From the NCBI GenBank assembly GCA_026545765.1, contig CM048839.1, positions 42,020,677 to 42,084,676 on the forward strand: 64,000 nucleotides of DNA. The letters run 5' to 3'. The notes beneath the pieces are model-generated. The model did no database searches. It worked only from the letters and a program-made list of their open reading frames with translations, and was not told the DNA's origin. The position numbers and the translations under genes are program-made. The stretch comes from Plantago major. Taxonomy: Eukaryota > Streptophyta > Magnoliopsida > Lamiales > Plantaginaceae. Shown here piece by piece: positions 1 through 11,698 of this stretch; the first letter of the stretch is position 1; every line of letters starts with the position of its first letter.

Positions 1-1887
1 TCCTTCCTGTTAGAATTGTGGATAAGCATGAAAAGTACCTAGGTTTGCCTACTGAGATGGGTAGATCCAAGAAGGAGGTGTTTAGTTGGCTTAGGGAAAG
101 AGTGTGGAAGAAAACTCAAGGTTTTGGGGAGAATTTTTTATCCAAAGCTGGGAAAGATGTCCTAATAAAAGCTATTCTTCAATCCATTCCCACATATGTG
201 ATGAGTTGTTTCAAGCTCCCCGACTATCTTCTTACTGAAATTGAATCTATAATTGCCAAGTTTTGGTGGGGGAATGGTGAGAGTAGGAAGATTCATTGGA
301 TAAAATGGAATGATTTATGTGAGAGTAAAAGAGATGGGGGCATGGGCTTTAGAGATCTTCGTTCTTTCAATTTGGCTATGCTAGGGAAACAAATTTGGCT
401 TATACTTCATTATCCCGATTCCTTACTTAGTCGGGTTTTAAAGGCAAAGTATTTCTGAAATTGTGATGTTCTTGATGCAATTCAAAAGTCTAATGCCTCC
501 TTTACTTGGAAAAGCATGTTTGCTGCTATGACTTTAGTGCAAAATGGTATTCGATGGAGGATAGGTGGTGGGGAGGGAGTTCAAATCTGGAAGGACAACT
601 GGCTGCCACGGGATCATAGTCTACGCCCTATTACCCCTGATTTGTATGATTTAGGGGACATAACTATGGTGAATCTGCTGACTAGTCATGCGACTACTTG
701 GGATGATAATTTGGTGCATACTCTTTTTTGGGAGGAGGACACAAACAGTATTCTGTCAATCCCTCTTAATGGGCCGACTATTCGAGACATTCGTGCATGG
801 CACTATACGAAACATGGATGTTACTCGGTTAAGACGGCTTATTATTTAGCATGTCACATGAAACGCAGGGAACAGGAAAACCGTACTGGTGGCTCGAGTC
901 ATCTAATGGAGGCTAATTGGGATTTTGTGTGGCGAATTAAATTACCAAATAAAATCAAAGTCTTCTTTTGGAGATTACTGAAATCTGCCTTGCATGTTCT
1001 TGTTAATTTGCGCAGTAAACACCTTATTAGTGAAGCTGTGTGCCCTGTGTGTGCTTGTGGAACAGACACACTTTTGCATATTTTTACGGAGTGTCATTAT
1101 GCTCGATTATTTTGGGCTTTCTCACCTTTGTCTAACCATGTTTATGTACCAGCAGCTAGAGATGCATGGGAATGGATTAAAGCTATCCAATCAGGTGTCT
1201 CGCGTCGAGATTTTGAAGTGTTCGTTTGCTCATGCTGGAGTATTTGGATGAATTGTAATAAGATTGTACATGAAGGCAGTGGCTTTTGATCCGAAAGAAG
1301 CAAATAATTTTGTGGCGCAATATATCAGCAGGTACAAGGAAGCCCAGCCTCACTTTGCACATCCAAGGCCGCCATAAAATAATGATCAGAATAGCTGATC
1401 TCCTCCGTTGGGTAACATCGTGAAGTTCAATTTTGATGGATCAATACAAAGACACCCGCATCAGCTGGTATGGGGATAGTTGGAAAGGACAGTAATGGCA
1501 AAGTAATTGCGTGGAGAAGACGAAAAACTCCTTTCATACAAAATCCAGAGGTAGCGGAAGTTCTTGCTACACGACAAGCTGTTTACTTGGCCATGGAATT
1601 GGGGATTCGACAAGTAATAATCGAAGGCGATTGTTTGTCTATCATTCAAGCTATACAATCTGACTCTTTTCAGTTTTCTGTTTTTGGTAGTTTCTTTGAC
1701 GATGTCTTTCTTTCTTTGAGTCGATTTCCTTTCTGTTTATCCCTAGAAGTGGTAATTCCCTTGTCCATGCTCTATCACAGTATATTATTGAGGATTGCGA
1801 TGGGGGAGAGATACTACCAGATGATGTGATGTATGATTGGCCTTTGGCTTTATTATTGATAATACAAGTTTCTTTCTCAAAAAAAAT
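1..1887 (+). mobile_element. LINE (L1-type) retrotransposon, 3' part
   Basis: This is the 3' portion of a plant L1-type LINE; its 5' part lies outside the window. From left to right the sequence encodes the C-terminal end of a reverse transcriptase, a zf-RVT zinc-binding domain and an RNase H-like domain, which is the usual order at the end of plant LINE ORF2. The element appears to end at a short A-run near 1879-1887, as expected for target-primed insertion. Target-site duplications cannot be checked because the 5' end is missing. Related fragments occur at 33190-33590 (minus) and 47440-48350 (plus). Confidence 0.85.
18..1836 (+). pseudogene. LINE ORF2 C-terminal part (RT end, zf-RVT, RNase H), broken
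   Basis: The first block (18-458) carries the plant LINE signature after the RT palm, including KYLGLP, LSKAGKDVLIKA and FWWGNGE. The second block (516-1289) is in the same frame after a single TGA codon, where other family members have a coding codon such as CGA. It contains the zf-RVT domain with a CPVC pair followed by LHIFTEC and W. The third block (about 1425-1836) is RNase H-like: FNFDGS supplies the first acidic residue and IEGDCLSII a later one. It is out of frame with the second block and degenerates after about 1680. With one in-frame stop and at least one frameshift, the copy is non-functional. The assignment is firm at family level. Confidence 0.85.
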
Positions 1888-2058
1888 GTAGGAGATAGAT
1901 TTTTCATTTAAAGTATATGGTAAGTTGATATTGGTACGGATTAAAACGGAATGTGAGAAGTTCATATTGAGATAGAGGGAGTATATAGAGGCCCAAAGAG
2001 AGTTTCACAAGATGAGAGGAGTATACTGCAATTTGGAAGTGTACATCTAAACGATATA

Positions 2059-2217
2059 ATTCATGTAAAAAGTGTAGTAAAAGGCCTGATTTTTCTATAC
2101 AATATGAAAGACCACATTAGACTAGTGTAATCTATATGAACATGCCAAACACTTGTATTGAAGGAATATGGTCGTTTTTAATAATTATAAAAATCAGGCA
2201 TTTTACAAGAATTCATG
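2059..2217. repeat. foldback MITE-like inverted repeat
   Basis: A stretch starting attcatgtaa and continuing to aaggcctgattttt is mirrored, as reverse complement, by the stretch ending at about 2217 (aaaatcaggcatttta then attcatgtaa). The two arms are about 30 bp with a few mismatches around a loop of about 90 bp. There is no coding capacity. It is probably a small MITE; its superfamily is not clear. Confidence 0.5.
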
Positions 2218-2306
2218 TAATTCATGAGCACCTCGACTACTACCTAGGGTGTGAATACGAGAGCTACAATAAAGCCTCAACCTGCTGCTAATTCTATGCT
2301 CCAACC

Positions 2307-3281
2307 CTATGTTTTGAAACCCGGCGGGTCGAACCGGGTCAACCCGGTTTAACCGGTATTCGGAGGCTTAAACGGTCCGAAAACCCCCTAAACTCGGAAC
2401 CCGTTAAAAAACCGGGTAACTCGGCAAAAAATCAGGAAAAACCTGGTATATAACCGGGTTGAACCGGTTTGACCTTAAAAAAAAAACAGCCCTAACCTAG
2501 TAGATCTGCTCCTTCTGGACGTTATTTCTCTCACAACATTCATTCTCTACTTTTCTTATTTGAAGATTAGTCGGACCGCAAAGAATTAGAGTGAAAAAGT
2601 AGAAATAGGAAATGGAGGTGTGGAAAAAATCATTCCAATATAGCACCATTTTTTCTTGCTAAATTTTTCTTTGATGTTCTCTTGATCTGCGAGTTGTCTT
2701 CTCTTCTCCTTGGCGCCTTCTCCGTGCTTAGTTTTTCTTAGTATTTCTGAGTATGAGTGAAAGATGAAGAGTTTGAGCAGAGGATGGTAGGAATTGTTTT
2801 AGTTTGTTAGAGAGAACAATTACAAGGAGAAATATGTAGAAAGAAGATAGGGAGAAAAAAAAGGTAGTAAGTTCATTGAACAAGGACAAAGTCAAGTAGT
2901 AGTACTGTATAGTACCGTGTACACAAAGACCAAAGCATCATTTTTACTAGGATCCAATTAATTAATTAGTGTTGGGGTTTAATTAAAGTTTTTTTTAATA
3001 TATTAATTCTTTTTTAGTGCAGAATTATGAATAAATTATTAACAAAGTCGATTATAATCCGTATTTGATTATTGTGAGTCTTCCAAACTGTTTGAACTAC
3101 AAATTATCTGAAATTTTAGTAAATTCTCCTTCACCTTAAATAGTGGAAATGAAACATAAAATATAGTAGTAATTTTTAAATTGTATTAGTATGTTGACCC
3201 GAGTTGACCCGGGTTGATCCGGTTGAACCTCCCTCAGTAGGTAGGCCGGGTTGATTGTCGAGTCCGAGTTTCAAAACATAG
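2307..3281. mobile_element. Non-autonomous hAT-like DNA transposon (8-bp TSD)
   Basis: The 975-bp element is bounded by a perfect 14-bp terminal inverted repeat, ctatgttttgaaac at the left and its reverse complement at the right. An 8-bp direct duplication, ctccaacc, lies at 2299-2306 and 3282-3289. Behind the termini both ends are rich in GGGTTGACCCGG-like subterminal motifs, arranged as multiple short inverted copies. The interior has no transposase ORF. The 8-bp duplication and subterminal clusters fit hAT. A 9-bp reading (gctccaacc) that would suggest Mutator is possible if the terminal base is assigned differently, but then the outer TIR base pairs less well. Confidence 0.7.
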
Positions 3282-3332
3282 CTCCAACCTGTTGCTAATT
3301 CTATGCTCCAAAGCATTAAACAAGAAGGGCAA

Positions 3333-4190
3333 TAAGACCATCTCCAGCAGTTGCAACTCTCTGCAACCCACTCTCTGCTACGTCAGCATTCCACTCACTG
3401 TAACCATCTTTGCAACTCTCTGCAATTCTCTCCTCCAACAGTTGAGGCCCAAATTATTTTCACATTTCTTTCAAACTTAAATTTTCATTTCATTTTCGAT
3501 TCTCATATCCTTTAAAATTTTATTTTTTAATTTATTTTAAATGTCGTTAATTAATTATAACAAAATCACATTAATTTTTTTAATACATTATTTGAAAATA
3601 AAAAATTGCATTACTTAAAAAAATTACAATAGTTGAAATTGAAAATTACAATAATTGAAATTACACAATATTCCATACACATGGAGGAATTATGTCGATA
3701 CGAGAGCGTGAAACACTGATCCTGCTAAAGCGAAGTTATTGCAGATAAGACCTGATCGAGCATGTATGGCAAAATCGTAAGGATGGGTCGTTATAATATA
3801 GTTTACATTTTTCAAGTACGTTTTGCGTTTTTTAGTATTTGTATTTTACATTCTACAAGTGATGTATTATATATAAGTGTGTTTTGATTATTAAGTTCAA
3901 AATAAACAAATGAAACAAAATCTAACAAAGAAAATTATATAAAAAATGAAGAAAACAAAAAAAAAATGAATAAGAAGAGATTAAAATAAAGAAGGGACAA
4001 AAGAAAACAGAAAAAGAAAAGAAACAAAAAAACCTCAAAAAGAAAAGTAAAAATGGAGCTGGGACAAGTCTCAAATTTTGCAACTGGTCCCAGACGCTGG
4101 GACTCATTTGGGACTCCAGTGGAGTCGTCTCAGCCGAGTCCCAAACTGTTGGGAATACTCCTTCTCCAACTATTGTTGGAGATGGTCTTA
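3333..4190. mobile_element. PIF/Harbinger-derived non-autonomous element
   Basis: The ends are inverted copies: taagaccatctcc at the left and ggagatggtctta at the right, with the next bases also similar (Rcaatag-like). A 3-bp TAA/TTA target fits PIF/Harbinger. The AT-rich interior holds no intact ORF. At about 3750-3790, in one frame, there is the short string DLIEHVWQ, which resembles the C-terminal end of plant Harbinger (HARBI1/ALP1-type) transposases, so this looks like an internally deleted autonomous copy. A related element lies in opposite orientation at 46616-47390. Confidence 0.7.
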
Positions 4191-4379
4191 AACCTTAAGT
4201 AATTCACCAATAATCTTATCAGAAAGACGCCGACTTCGTGGTAGCTCCAGGAACCAACATATGACCACACTCCCGACGACAAGAAGTTCCTCGTTACATA
4301 TAGTTTCTTCTATGTTGAGATACTACTCTCTTTAGGGGGAAGGAGAATAGATCTCAACGTCACCAGACAAACCTGTTGT

Positions 4380-5365
4380 CAGGGGCGGAGCTAGGAAGGA
4401 GGCTTAGTGGGATGCTCGCACCCCCATAAAGTTTGAAAAAGAATACATTTATTATTTATATGTAATATTTTCAATATTTTTAAGTTTTACCCCCTAACCT
4501 TGAAAATAAGCTCATATACACAACCACCCTCCCCAACTACACCAAATCAGAAAACAAAATAACAACCTACCGAAATTGAATATTTTTTCTATGTATATAC
4601 AAGTAATATTTTTAGTTATAACGATAATGTTTTACATTTCCTTTGTACCTCTATAAAGTGACAGAAGATAATTTACAAATGAGTGAAAATGTCATTTAAG
4701 GACATCGAAAGTCCAAAACTAACCGACCTAACGTTATTACCAACCTAATAGTATGCTTTTATTCATCGACTTCTTTACTTCTAATTACAACCTAATTAAG
4801 TTCCTATATATGAATTTTAATATTTTTGGATTTTTACTAATTAATTACTTTTGTAACCTCTTTGTAATCTTTACCTACACTTCAATTACTTCTCTATTTA
4901 CTGCATTTGCCTAGTTCATTTACATTTCACATGTTTTAAATTTATACCTGTTACTTAGTGTATGTAATTTCCAGGCGATAATTTTAATTTACTAACTACA
5001 TTAGCTAATTACTTAGTTGAGCTTTCACTTTCATTAAAAGCAATATTTTGTTAGTAATGACAAAGTTAAGAACTTTCAGTGTTTGTGACAACTGTTTCAA
5101 CTAGTACTGGTGGATCTACAACGAAATTAAATGTACATATGGAGAACTTACAAAAGGGCGAATAGTGCAACAACTAGGATCAAGTTACTGGTATAATTTG
5201 CAAATTGCAATTAAAATGGTATGTAAGAAGAAATCAATAATGAAAAGTTAAAATTTGTTAAAAGTTGGATATTTCCAGTCTTTTTCCAATATCTTGCATA
5301 GAAAAATGTAATTAGTATACAAAATAGCAACCAAGGCTTTTCTACGGCTACGGAGCTTCGCCCCA
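4380..5365. mobile_element. Possible degenerate hAT-like element
   Basis: The left edge reads caggggcggagctagg, a start common to many degenerate plant hAT-like repeats. Near 5345-5365 a rough inverted counterpart occurs (ctacggagcttcgcccc). The interior is AT-rich and without coding capacity. No convincing target duplication was found, so the boundaries are tentative. Confidence 0.35.
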
Positions 5366-5533
5366 ATGAACACTCCATAGAGCTAGTGCGACTTGACTTA
5401 ATTGCTTATTAATTTTAGGCACAACAATATATGAAGAATGAACCCAAAAGTCAGTTCTAATACAGTTCACAGGTCTTTTTCTTTTTGCTTTCCAGTTTTC
5501 ATAAGTGAACGCCATAAATAGCAAGTTAACTAG

Positions 5534-5783
5534 TAATCCCTCCGTTCTAAATAAATCTTTCCATTTTAACTTTTATTTCATTCTTTGACTTTTGATCAAT
5601 TCTTCTTAACTATAATGAATAATTTAATAAAATCATATAATGAAAACTTAGTAATTAAATTTTTATTATATAATTTTATTAAATTATTTACTACTATAGT
5701 TTAAAAGTAACTTGCGATCAAAATCGAAGACAGTTGACCGCATAATAGTAAAATGGAAAGATTTCTTTATAACGGAGGGAAGT
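5534..5783. mobile_element. Stowaway-like MITE
   Basis: Terminal inverted repeats of about 31 bp begin tccctccgtt and continue to aaatctttccatttt; the right end carries the reverse complement with two or three mismatches. The insertion is flanked by TA. The roughly 250-bp length and the CTCCCTCCGT terminus are typical of Stowaway (Tc1/Mariner) MITEs in plants. It lies about 350 bp upstream of the ZAT promoter. Confidence 0.8.
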
Positions 5784-5853
5784 ATTATTATTAGTAACTA
5801 CAAGTAGTTCAAAAGTAACAAGAAAAGAAAGACGTGTGTTTAGCTACACAAAA

Positions 5854-6010
5854 TAATCACTTTTTTTCCATAAGTTGGCAAAGCAAACAAAAATTGTGGC
5901 TATAAGCTATTTCAACTCAAGTAACACACAAAAAAAAATCACTTTTTTCCAAAGTTTGGGCAATTCAATAAAGCAAAACGAAACGAAAATTGGTGGCTAC
6001 AATAAGCTTA
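5854..6010. repeat. Imperfect direct duplication in the ZAT upstream region
   Basis: Two neighbouring segments, about 5854-5910 and 5934-6010, share the order aataatcacttttt, ccaa/ccataagt, aagcaaa, aaaattg and gtggcta..aataagct. They look like a tandem duplication of about 70-80 bp that has since diverged. The unit lies directly upstream of the zinc-finger gene and may contain promoter elements. Confidence 0.55.
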
Positions 6011-6118
6011 TGTGATTTTGTAACTGCTCACGAGAGCTATAGAGCTTTTGACTCCAATTTCTTGCTCACCACTTACTATCCCTACCATTTCTCTGTCTAC
6101 AATACAAACAAATTCCAC

Positions 6119-6128
6119 TTATAAATAT
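6119..6128 (+). promoter_or_regulatory. Probable TATA box of the ZAT-like gene
   Basis: The string tataaatatt lies about 100 bp before the start codon and is followed by a pyrimidine-rich (CT-rich) stretch at 6130-6175, a frequent arrangement around plant transcription starts. This is inferred from position and sequence only. Confidence 0.55.
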
Positions 6129-6222
6129 TTCCCTTTCTCTCTTCACACTCCTCCCACTTCTACTTCTACTCTTCACTCCCTTACCACAACCAAAATCCAA
6201 TTCCAAACCCTCTCTAAAGGTC

Positions 6223-6999
6223 ATGGAATCGCTCGAAGAGTTTTCGGCTTCCAACGATCAATTCATCGTTAAAGGAAAGCGTACCAAACGTCCACGTCCG
6301 TCCTCCTCCGCCTCCTCCTACGGTGGCAGTGGAATATCTACGTGCACCGAAGAAGACGAGGATATGGCCAACTGTTTGATTCTACTCGCTTGTGGCGGTT
6401 CTCCGGCTCAACCCGACCCAAAATCCACCCGGAAATTCGCAGAAATGTCAACCATGACAGATTCAAAAGTCGGAATCTACGTCTACGAGTGTAAGACTTG
6501 TAACCGGAACTTTCCGTCTTTTCAAGCGCTCGGCGGCCACCGAGCAAGTCATAGACGGCAGAAGGTGGATTCCGATGATGGGAAAAAATCTACTCCTACG
6601 GAAGTGCCAGTAAAAGTTAGAAGTACTATTCTATCCTTGCCAGTTTCGGCTCAAGTACAGGTTAACAAGAGCATGAGTCATTTTGTTGGTGAAAATCAAA
6701 ACAACAAGAGCAAAATTCACGAGTGTTCGATTTGTGGATCGGAGTTTGGTTCGGGACAGGCCTTGGGAGGACACATGAGAAGGCACAGGTCCGTGGCTGT
6801 TGTAACTAGTAACATGAATCATAACGGTATGATCATGAGGATAAGTGGCACAAGTTCCGAGGACGATTCGCATGATGTCAGCGAAAAAACCCGGCCCGTA
6901 TTCGAATTGGATCTCAACTTGCCCGCTCCGTCGGAGGAGGAGGGCTTTCGCGGGTTTGTGTTCTCCGCCGCAGTGCCACTGGTGGACTGCCATTATTAG
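6223..6999 (+). CDS. ZAT-type C2H2 zinc-finger transcriptional repressor (ZAT5-like)
   Basis: This is a single-exon gene of 258 codons with a complete start and stop. Its parts, in order, are: a short acidic N terminus; a basic patch KGKRTKRPRP near residues 18-27, probably a nuclear localisation signal; a hydrophobic box ANCLILLACGG near 48-58 (L-box-like); a first C2H2 finger near 87-110 (CKTC then FQALGGHRASH); a second finger near 166-188 (CSIC then QALGGHMRRH); and a C-terminal EAR repression motif FELDLNLPAP near 226-235. The plant-specific QALGGH motif occurs in both fingers, placing the protein in the C1-2i (ZAT) class. Such proteins are nuclear DNA-binding repressors, often in stress responses. 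The box near residue 50 and the finger spacing recall ZAT5, ZAT14 and ZAT18; the exact orthologue is not certain. The upstream TATA box and the lack of other in-frame ATGs support this start. Confidence 0.93.
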   Translation: MESLEEFSASNDQFIVKGKRTKRPRPSSSASSYGGSGISTCTEEDEDMANCLILLACGGSPAQPDPKSTRKFAEMSTMTDSKVGIYVYECKTCNRNFPSFQALGGHRASHRRQKVDSDDGKKSTPTEVPVKVRSTILSLPVSAQVQVNKSMSHFVGENQNNKSKIHECSICGSEFGSGQALGGHMRRHRSVAVVTSNMNHNGMIMRISGTSSEDDSHDVSEKTRPVFELDLNLPAPSEEEGFRGFVFSAAVPLVDCHY

Positions 7000-9887
7000 A
7001 AATTAATGTGGATAGCTATAGTAATTTTTTTTTAAATTGATTACAAGTTGAAAAATATATTGGGGGTTAATTATACGAATTGTTAATGTAAGGTGATAGT
7101 AGTATTTTAGTTATGATTGAAATGGTTTGCAAATGATTCTTTGAAGTAAGGCAATGGTTTAATTCCATGTTAGAGTTGAAAGTTACTTACTATAGACTAT
7201 AGAGTGGTAGTAAATTAGTAATACATGGTTGCCTTTCATTCACGAAAAGTGGGTGATTAATGGGGGCATCTTTCTTTCGTCTTGTTCTTTTTGCATCTCT
7301 AAAAGCCACTAGCTCACAATTCTTTCTACATCGCTAATTAATCTTTTACTACTAGTACTATTTTTAATTAAATGTCATTTCGTAACTCTCTACTTCAATG
7401 TTTTAATAATGACATCATTAATATATAGATACATGCGATTTCAGATATACTGTACTCCCTTCGTTCAGTATGAAACTGTAACAAATTCTTTGTTATTTCG
7501 TTTATTAATATTACACATTTCCTTAATTTTCGAGAACAAAAGCAAATCGGAATTTAAGGCACGCAATAGAGTGTAGTGGGATATATAGAGTAGATATGTA
7601 ACTGAGAGTAGAAGGCTTCATGAGTGAGGAGATAAATGTGAGAAAGTGACGTGGAAGTGCAAATGAGATGGCATGGGAAGGATTAGGCATGACCAGAACC
7701 ACAACAATAAGTCGTGGATTAGGTTCGTCACTACTGATCGATATATAGTTAATAGTTTGTTTTGTTATTTATTTCTATCGAAGGATACAAATAAAGTCGA
7801 AACAAAAAGGGGTTTCACTTGCATGGTTGATGAAGAGATCACTACTATGGGTTTCACTAAATGACAAAAGAATAAATGGATACCAAATATGGGTTGGTAA
7901 CTGCCGATATATACATACATATATTAGTTGACTATATTAATAAAAACCTTTTCTCAGGATTTAAAATAAAAAGAGAGAAACTCTTTTTTCTTTATCGATT
8001 TCTCACTGGTAACTGTTACCTGCAATTCATCTTTCCAATTGTATCTTTTTACATCCACAAAATTCGAACTCGAAACTTTGATTCAGTGAACTCAAGCTCT
8101 TTGCCACTTGAGTAACAATTGGTGAATAGCCCATTCATATATATGCATATAAACACACTAAATAAATGCAACCCCATGTGTATCCACCTGTCTTTGTTCG
8201 TTTCTTCTCTCAATGTAATAAAATTAATCTGTATGTTTCAATTCAAATTCTTTTGATTATTAATGGTCCATTTTGTTTCAAGATAATGTTGGAGAGTTAA
8301 CGATAATTGAGGGTTTTTTATTGTAGAAAATTACTAGTAACGAGCACTATTGCAATGAGCATTAATGCTCCTATAGATGAATCTTCAACAACAAAATAAA
8401 ACAATTTCTTGTATAAAAGTGTATAACATAGATTATAATATTGAAGAATTTATAGAAATGACTATATTTCACATCATTTACAAGTTCGACCTCTAGATTA
8501 GATGGGTTGGAAATTGGAATTTAATCAAATAAATTTTAGAAAGGGAATATATATATAATTGTAGCACTGGCACAGCAATATGGTTTAGTTGACGTTGATT
8601 CTTATTTCTTAAGCTGTTTCTTGCTGTATTTGATAATCTCACTTCACTTGTAGCTTAGCTAGCTGCAAGGTCTTTAAAACCGCACCAATTTACACCTAAT
8701 TATTCAACTGAATTATTCCTAACTTGCTTACTTTCTTAACTAACCAAACTCATCTTAATTCTCACATCCTTTTCAACTCAATTAATTAATTAATTAATAT
8801 ATATATAATGGGTGCGATCGAGCTACTAGTTCAACTATAGTGATCGATGAAATTACAAATCTTCAAGGTTTCATGTAACAGCTTCACATTTTTTATGTGT
8901 TTAAATTGTGTGCCTAAGATATTCTGTTCCAACTACATTACAACTAGTTGGTAGTTAATTTACACCAGAAAGCTATAGGGTTTCAGGATATTAATTCAAC
9001 AAGAATTGGTGTTCTCTAATTAGCTTTTGGGACATCCGTGGGACAAGAAGAAAAGAGCAGCCTCACTTTAAGGAATCAATCATCCTATAGAATTTCAACA
9101 GTGGTTTAAATCAAAATGCAAGTTTTAGATTAGGTAACAAATACAACTAATTAAAGATTAGGTAATGTATAACCTCACCGATCATTCTGCTTGTGGTTCC
9201 GACTAACATGTCATGGAATTAAGTTCGATTACGATTTTATATACTTTCTATTATGAGAAAGAGAATAATAACTCACCATATACCCCTATATGGTGCAAAT
9301 TCATTTCAAAATACATCTAACACTCAAGTGGAATATATGGTAGTAGAATTATTCCTGATATTAACTTACAATGCGAGTCGAACTGATATTGATCGTATTA
9401 TTTCAAAGAGAGCATATATAATTGGTGAAGATAATTGTGACCTCAAACATGATATAGTATAATTGAATAGCAAAAATTTAAATTTCAGCCAATCTGCACA
9501 CCATAGCAAAAATTTTAAATTTCAGCCAGCCTAGCATATTTGCTTGACTAAAATTGCCATTTTGCCTTATTGAATAATCTAGCCAAGTCACATGCCCTGC
9601 ATATGATCAATCACTTTCCCTCAAACATTTTCCGACAATTACATTATACATTTTAATTCACCACTTTATATTTACGGTTTAAGATTACTTCGTAGTTAAT
9701 ATTGGAGATTGTTGACCACAAAAAGTCAAACTGAGATTAGATTAGTGGGACGGGGCGGATATCATATTATTATCGGAAATGTCGTTTGTATTATATTACA
9801 CTAAAACTAGAGCAATTGAAACATATTCTATAAAAAAACAGATTGATAGCACTTTTGGCATGACAGGTTGGACCGGAATTTTTTTGC
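7000..9887. other. AT-rich intergenic region
   Basis: No gene is recognised. The ORFs here are short and have no recognisable domain. The region holds a one-ended Stowaway-like terminus (tactcccttcgtt near 7455), an (aatt)n/(ta)n tract near 8780-8808, and two imperfect copies of a 39-bp unit containing atttaaatttcagcca at 9466-9540. A possible SINE is listed separately. Confidence 0.6.
8010..8125 (-). repeat. Possible tRNA-derived SINE fragment
   Basis: Read on the minus strand, the sequence contains an A-box-like stretch (ctcaagtggcaaagagc) followed about 30 bp later by a B-box-like stretch (gagttcgaatt), the spacing of a pol III promoter. No clear 3' tail or target duplication was found, so this is suggestive only. 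Confidence 0.35.
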
Positions 9888-9892
9888 CTAGA

Positions 9893-11375
9893 TGATGTGC
9901 ACTCAGAGATTTTGATTTCGTTGTAGAACCTGTAATCCCTAAATACAATCAAAGATTAAATTTATATTTACCAGAAGCTCACAAACGCACAACAATAGTG
10001 GTAAGTTAACTCGGGATGTCGTTCTCTACAGACACTTAGCATAGGAACAAACAAGTAACGATTTGATTTCGTGTGCAGACATCAAACAGATTAAAAGTAA
10101 ACAGATTTGCAAGCAGATGATTGATTCGCAATTAAACCCCAATCTGGTGATGAAATCGAAGATGGTGAAGGTGTAAAGGATCCCGACCTCCCTCTGCTAT
10201 GCTACTCCCAACTTCCTAGTTGAAATCCTACGCGAATACCTCTAACGACGTGAGGCATAATACTATCATACTAAGCGCGATCAAGACGAAAGTACCCTAC
10301 CGATTCAATGAAACTACTGTGTCACTTAGCAGAACATCACACCACGAAGGATGTATAGAGTTGTATAACCACGATTTGCGTGTAAGAACTATTCCATTAA
10401 TATAACATGTCATATAAAGAAGTAGCACAACAAAGTTTCGGCGGTTCGCCTTTACAAAAGAAAGTTAGCTACTCATAATATTCTTCTACTGACAACAATC
10501 GAAACCCACTGGAACAATAAAGAAAGAAATCGAAATCCTCAACAGAAGAAGAAGAAGAAATCGAAATCTGTAAAGAAGAAAAGGAAAAGAAAAGCTTAGT
10601 CTTTGATGTCTTCATGCAGTTGTTAGGGTTTCCTACTCTGAAGCTGTTTTTCGATCCTGATCCTTGTAGAAGTCAATCTTGTTGCTGCAGTAGGGTTTGG
10701 GTTTCACTTCCTCGATGACTGGTTCTCTCTCAAGAGAGCTGTTTTTGGGGTTTCACTTCCTCGAGGCCTGGTCCTCTCTTCCGAGAGCTTGCTCTGTGAG
10801 CGGTGTAGAATTATGAGACCCCTGAGGTCTTATTTATACTGAAAATTCCGAGCTCTGGCCGCCATTGATCAATAAGGAAGGTTTAGGAAGGCGGGCTCTA
10901 GCCAGATAGGCCAGAAAACAGCCCAGGAGAATCCAGAGGCATGACTGCGGTCGCCTGTGGACCGTAGAGACCCCTTCTACGATCCCCTGGTGACTGCCAT
11001 ATGCGATTCCTGCAGCTTCGAATCTGTTTTCTTCGTTCTTTAATTTCAGGCTTTGTAACTTCGTTTCCTCGAAAAGTGGTCTTCTACAAAGTTGTTGTAT
11101 CTTCAATTATCTTCGCATTGGTTGGTCGCATGACATGTTTTGACTCCTTGAACTCCGTGCAATAGCCAATCCGATGTATTTGCTTAACTTTCTCGATTTC
11201 GCACAATTACGTCGTTTTAGTGCCTGAAATCGCGCAATTCTTCAAAAAACACGATCATGACCTACATAAAACACGCGAAGTTAGTAATTGACCATAAAAC
11301 GATACAAATATTGCATCTAAGGCAAAAAACGAGAGTCTAAAAGCATTTTATATCGCACATTTCATTGTCACATCA
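9893..11375 (-). repeat. 3' LTR of the Gypsy-type element
   Basis: The 1483-bp LTR starts tgatgtgcactcagag and ends cattgtcacatca as read on the plus strand. It pairs with the LTR at 31668-32980, sharing long stretches but differing by an internal deletion and an insertion in the other copy. Related copies occur at 11699-12873 and 53375-54745. Confidence 0.85.
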
Positions 11376-11698
11376 CACCCCCAAACCTGTTTCTTGCTCA
11401 TCCTTGAGCAAGGCAATAACGATAATCAAGAAGTGACCATGAAATGAGCACCAAGAATAAACCACCACATAGACAAGCAGCCAGTTTCTAGGGTTTCAAA
11501 ACTCTACCGACTCGTTTAGTTTTAACTCAAACTTATAACTCGACAGCAAACAAGTAACAAGTAAGCATCACTCACTACAACCAGCGGTTACAAGTGTAAC
11601 CCAATATCCTTATAGGTTTACTTCAAAATCGTTACCTCACGGTAACATTATGTAATCATGCTCCCAAAATCAAGGCACAAATCAAAGTAGTACTCAGG
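11376..11698 (-). other. 3' internal end of the Gypsy-type element with polypurine tract
   Basis: On the minus strand this segment ends in a purine-rich tract (ggtttgggggtg) immediately before the 3' LTR, the usual place for the plus-strand primer. The preceding bases are non-coding. It is separated from the rest of the internal region by a truncated LTR copy. Confidence 0.65.

Noticed and set aside
6338-6993. Minus-strand open frames within the ZAT gene
   Set aside because: These are shadows of the zinc-finger coding sequence; no domain is present.
10834-11106. Minus-strand open frame in the Gypsy LTR, and similar ones at 12562, 32507 and 54297
   Set aside because: The recurring frame lies inside LTRs and varies between copies; LTRs of this kind do not code for protein.
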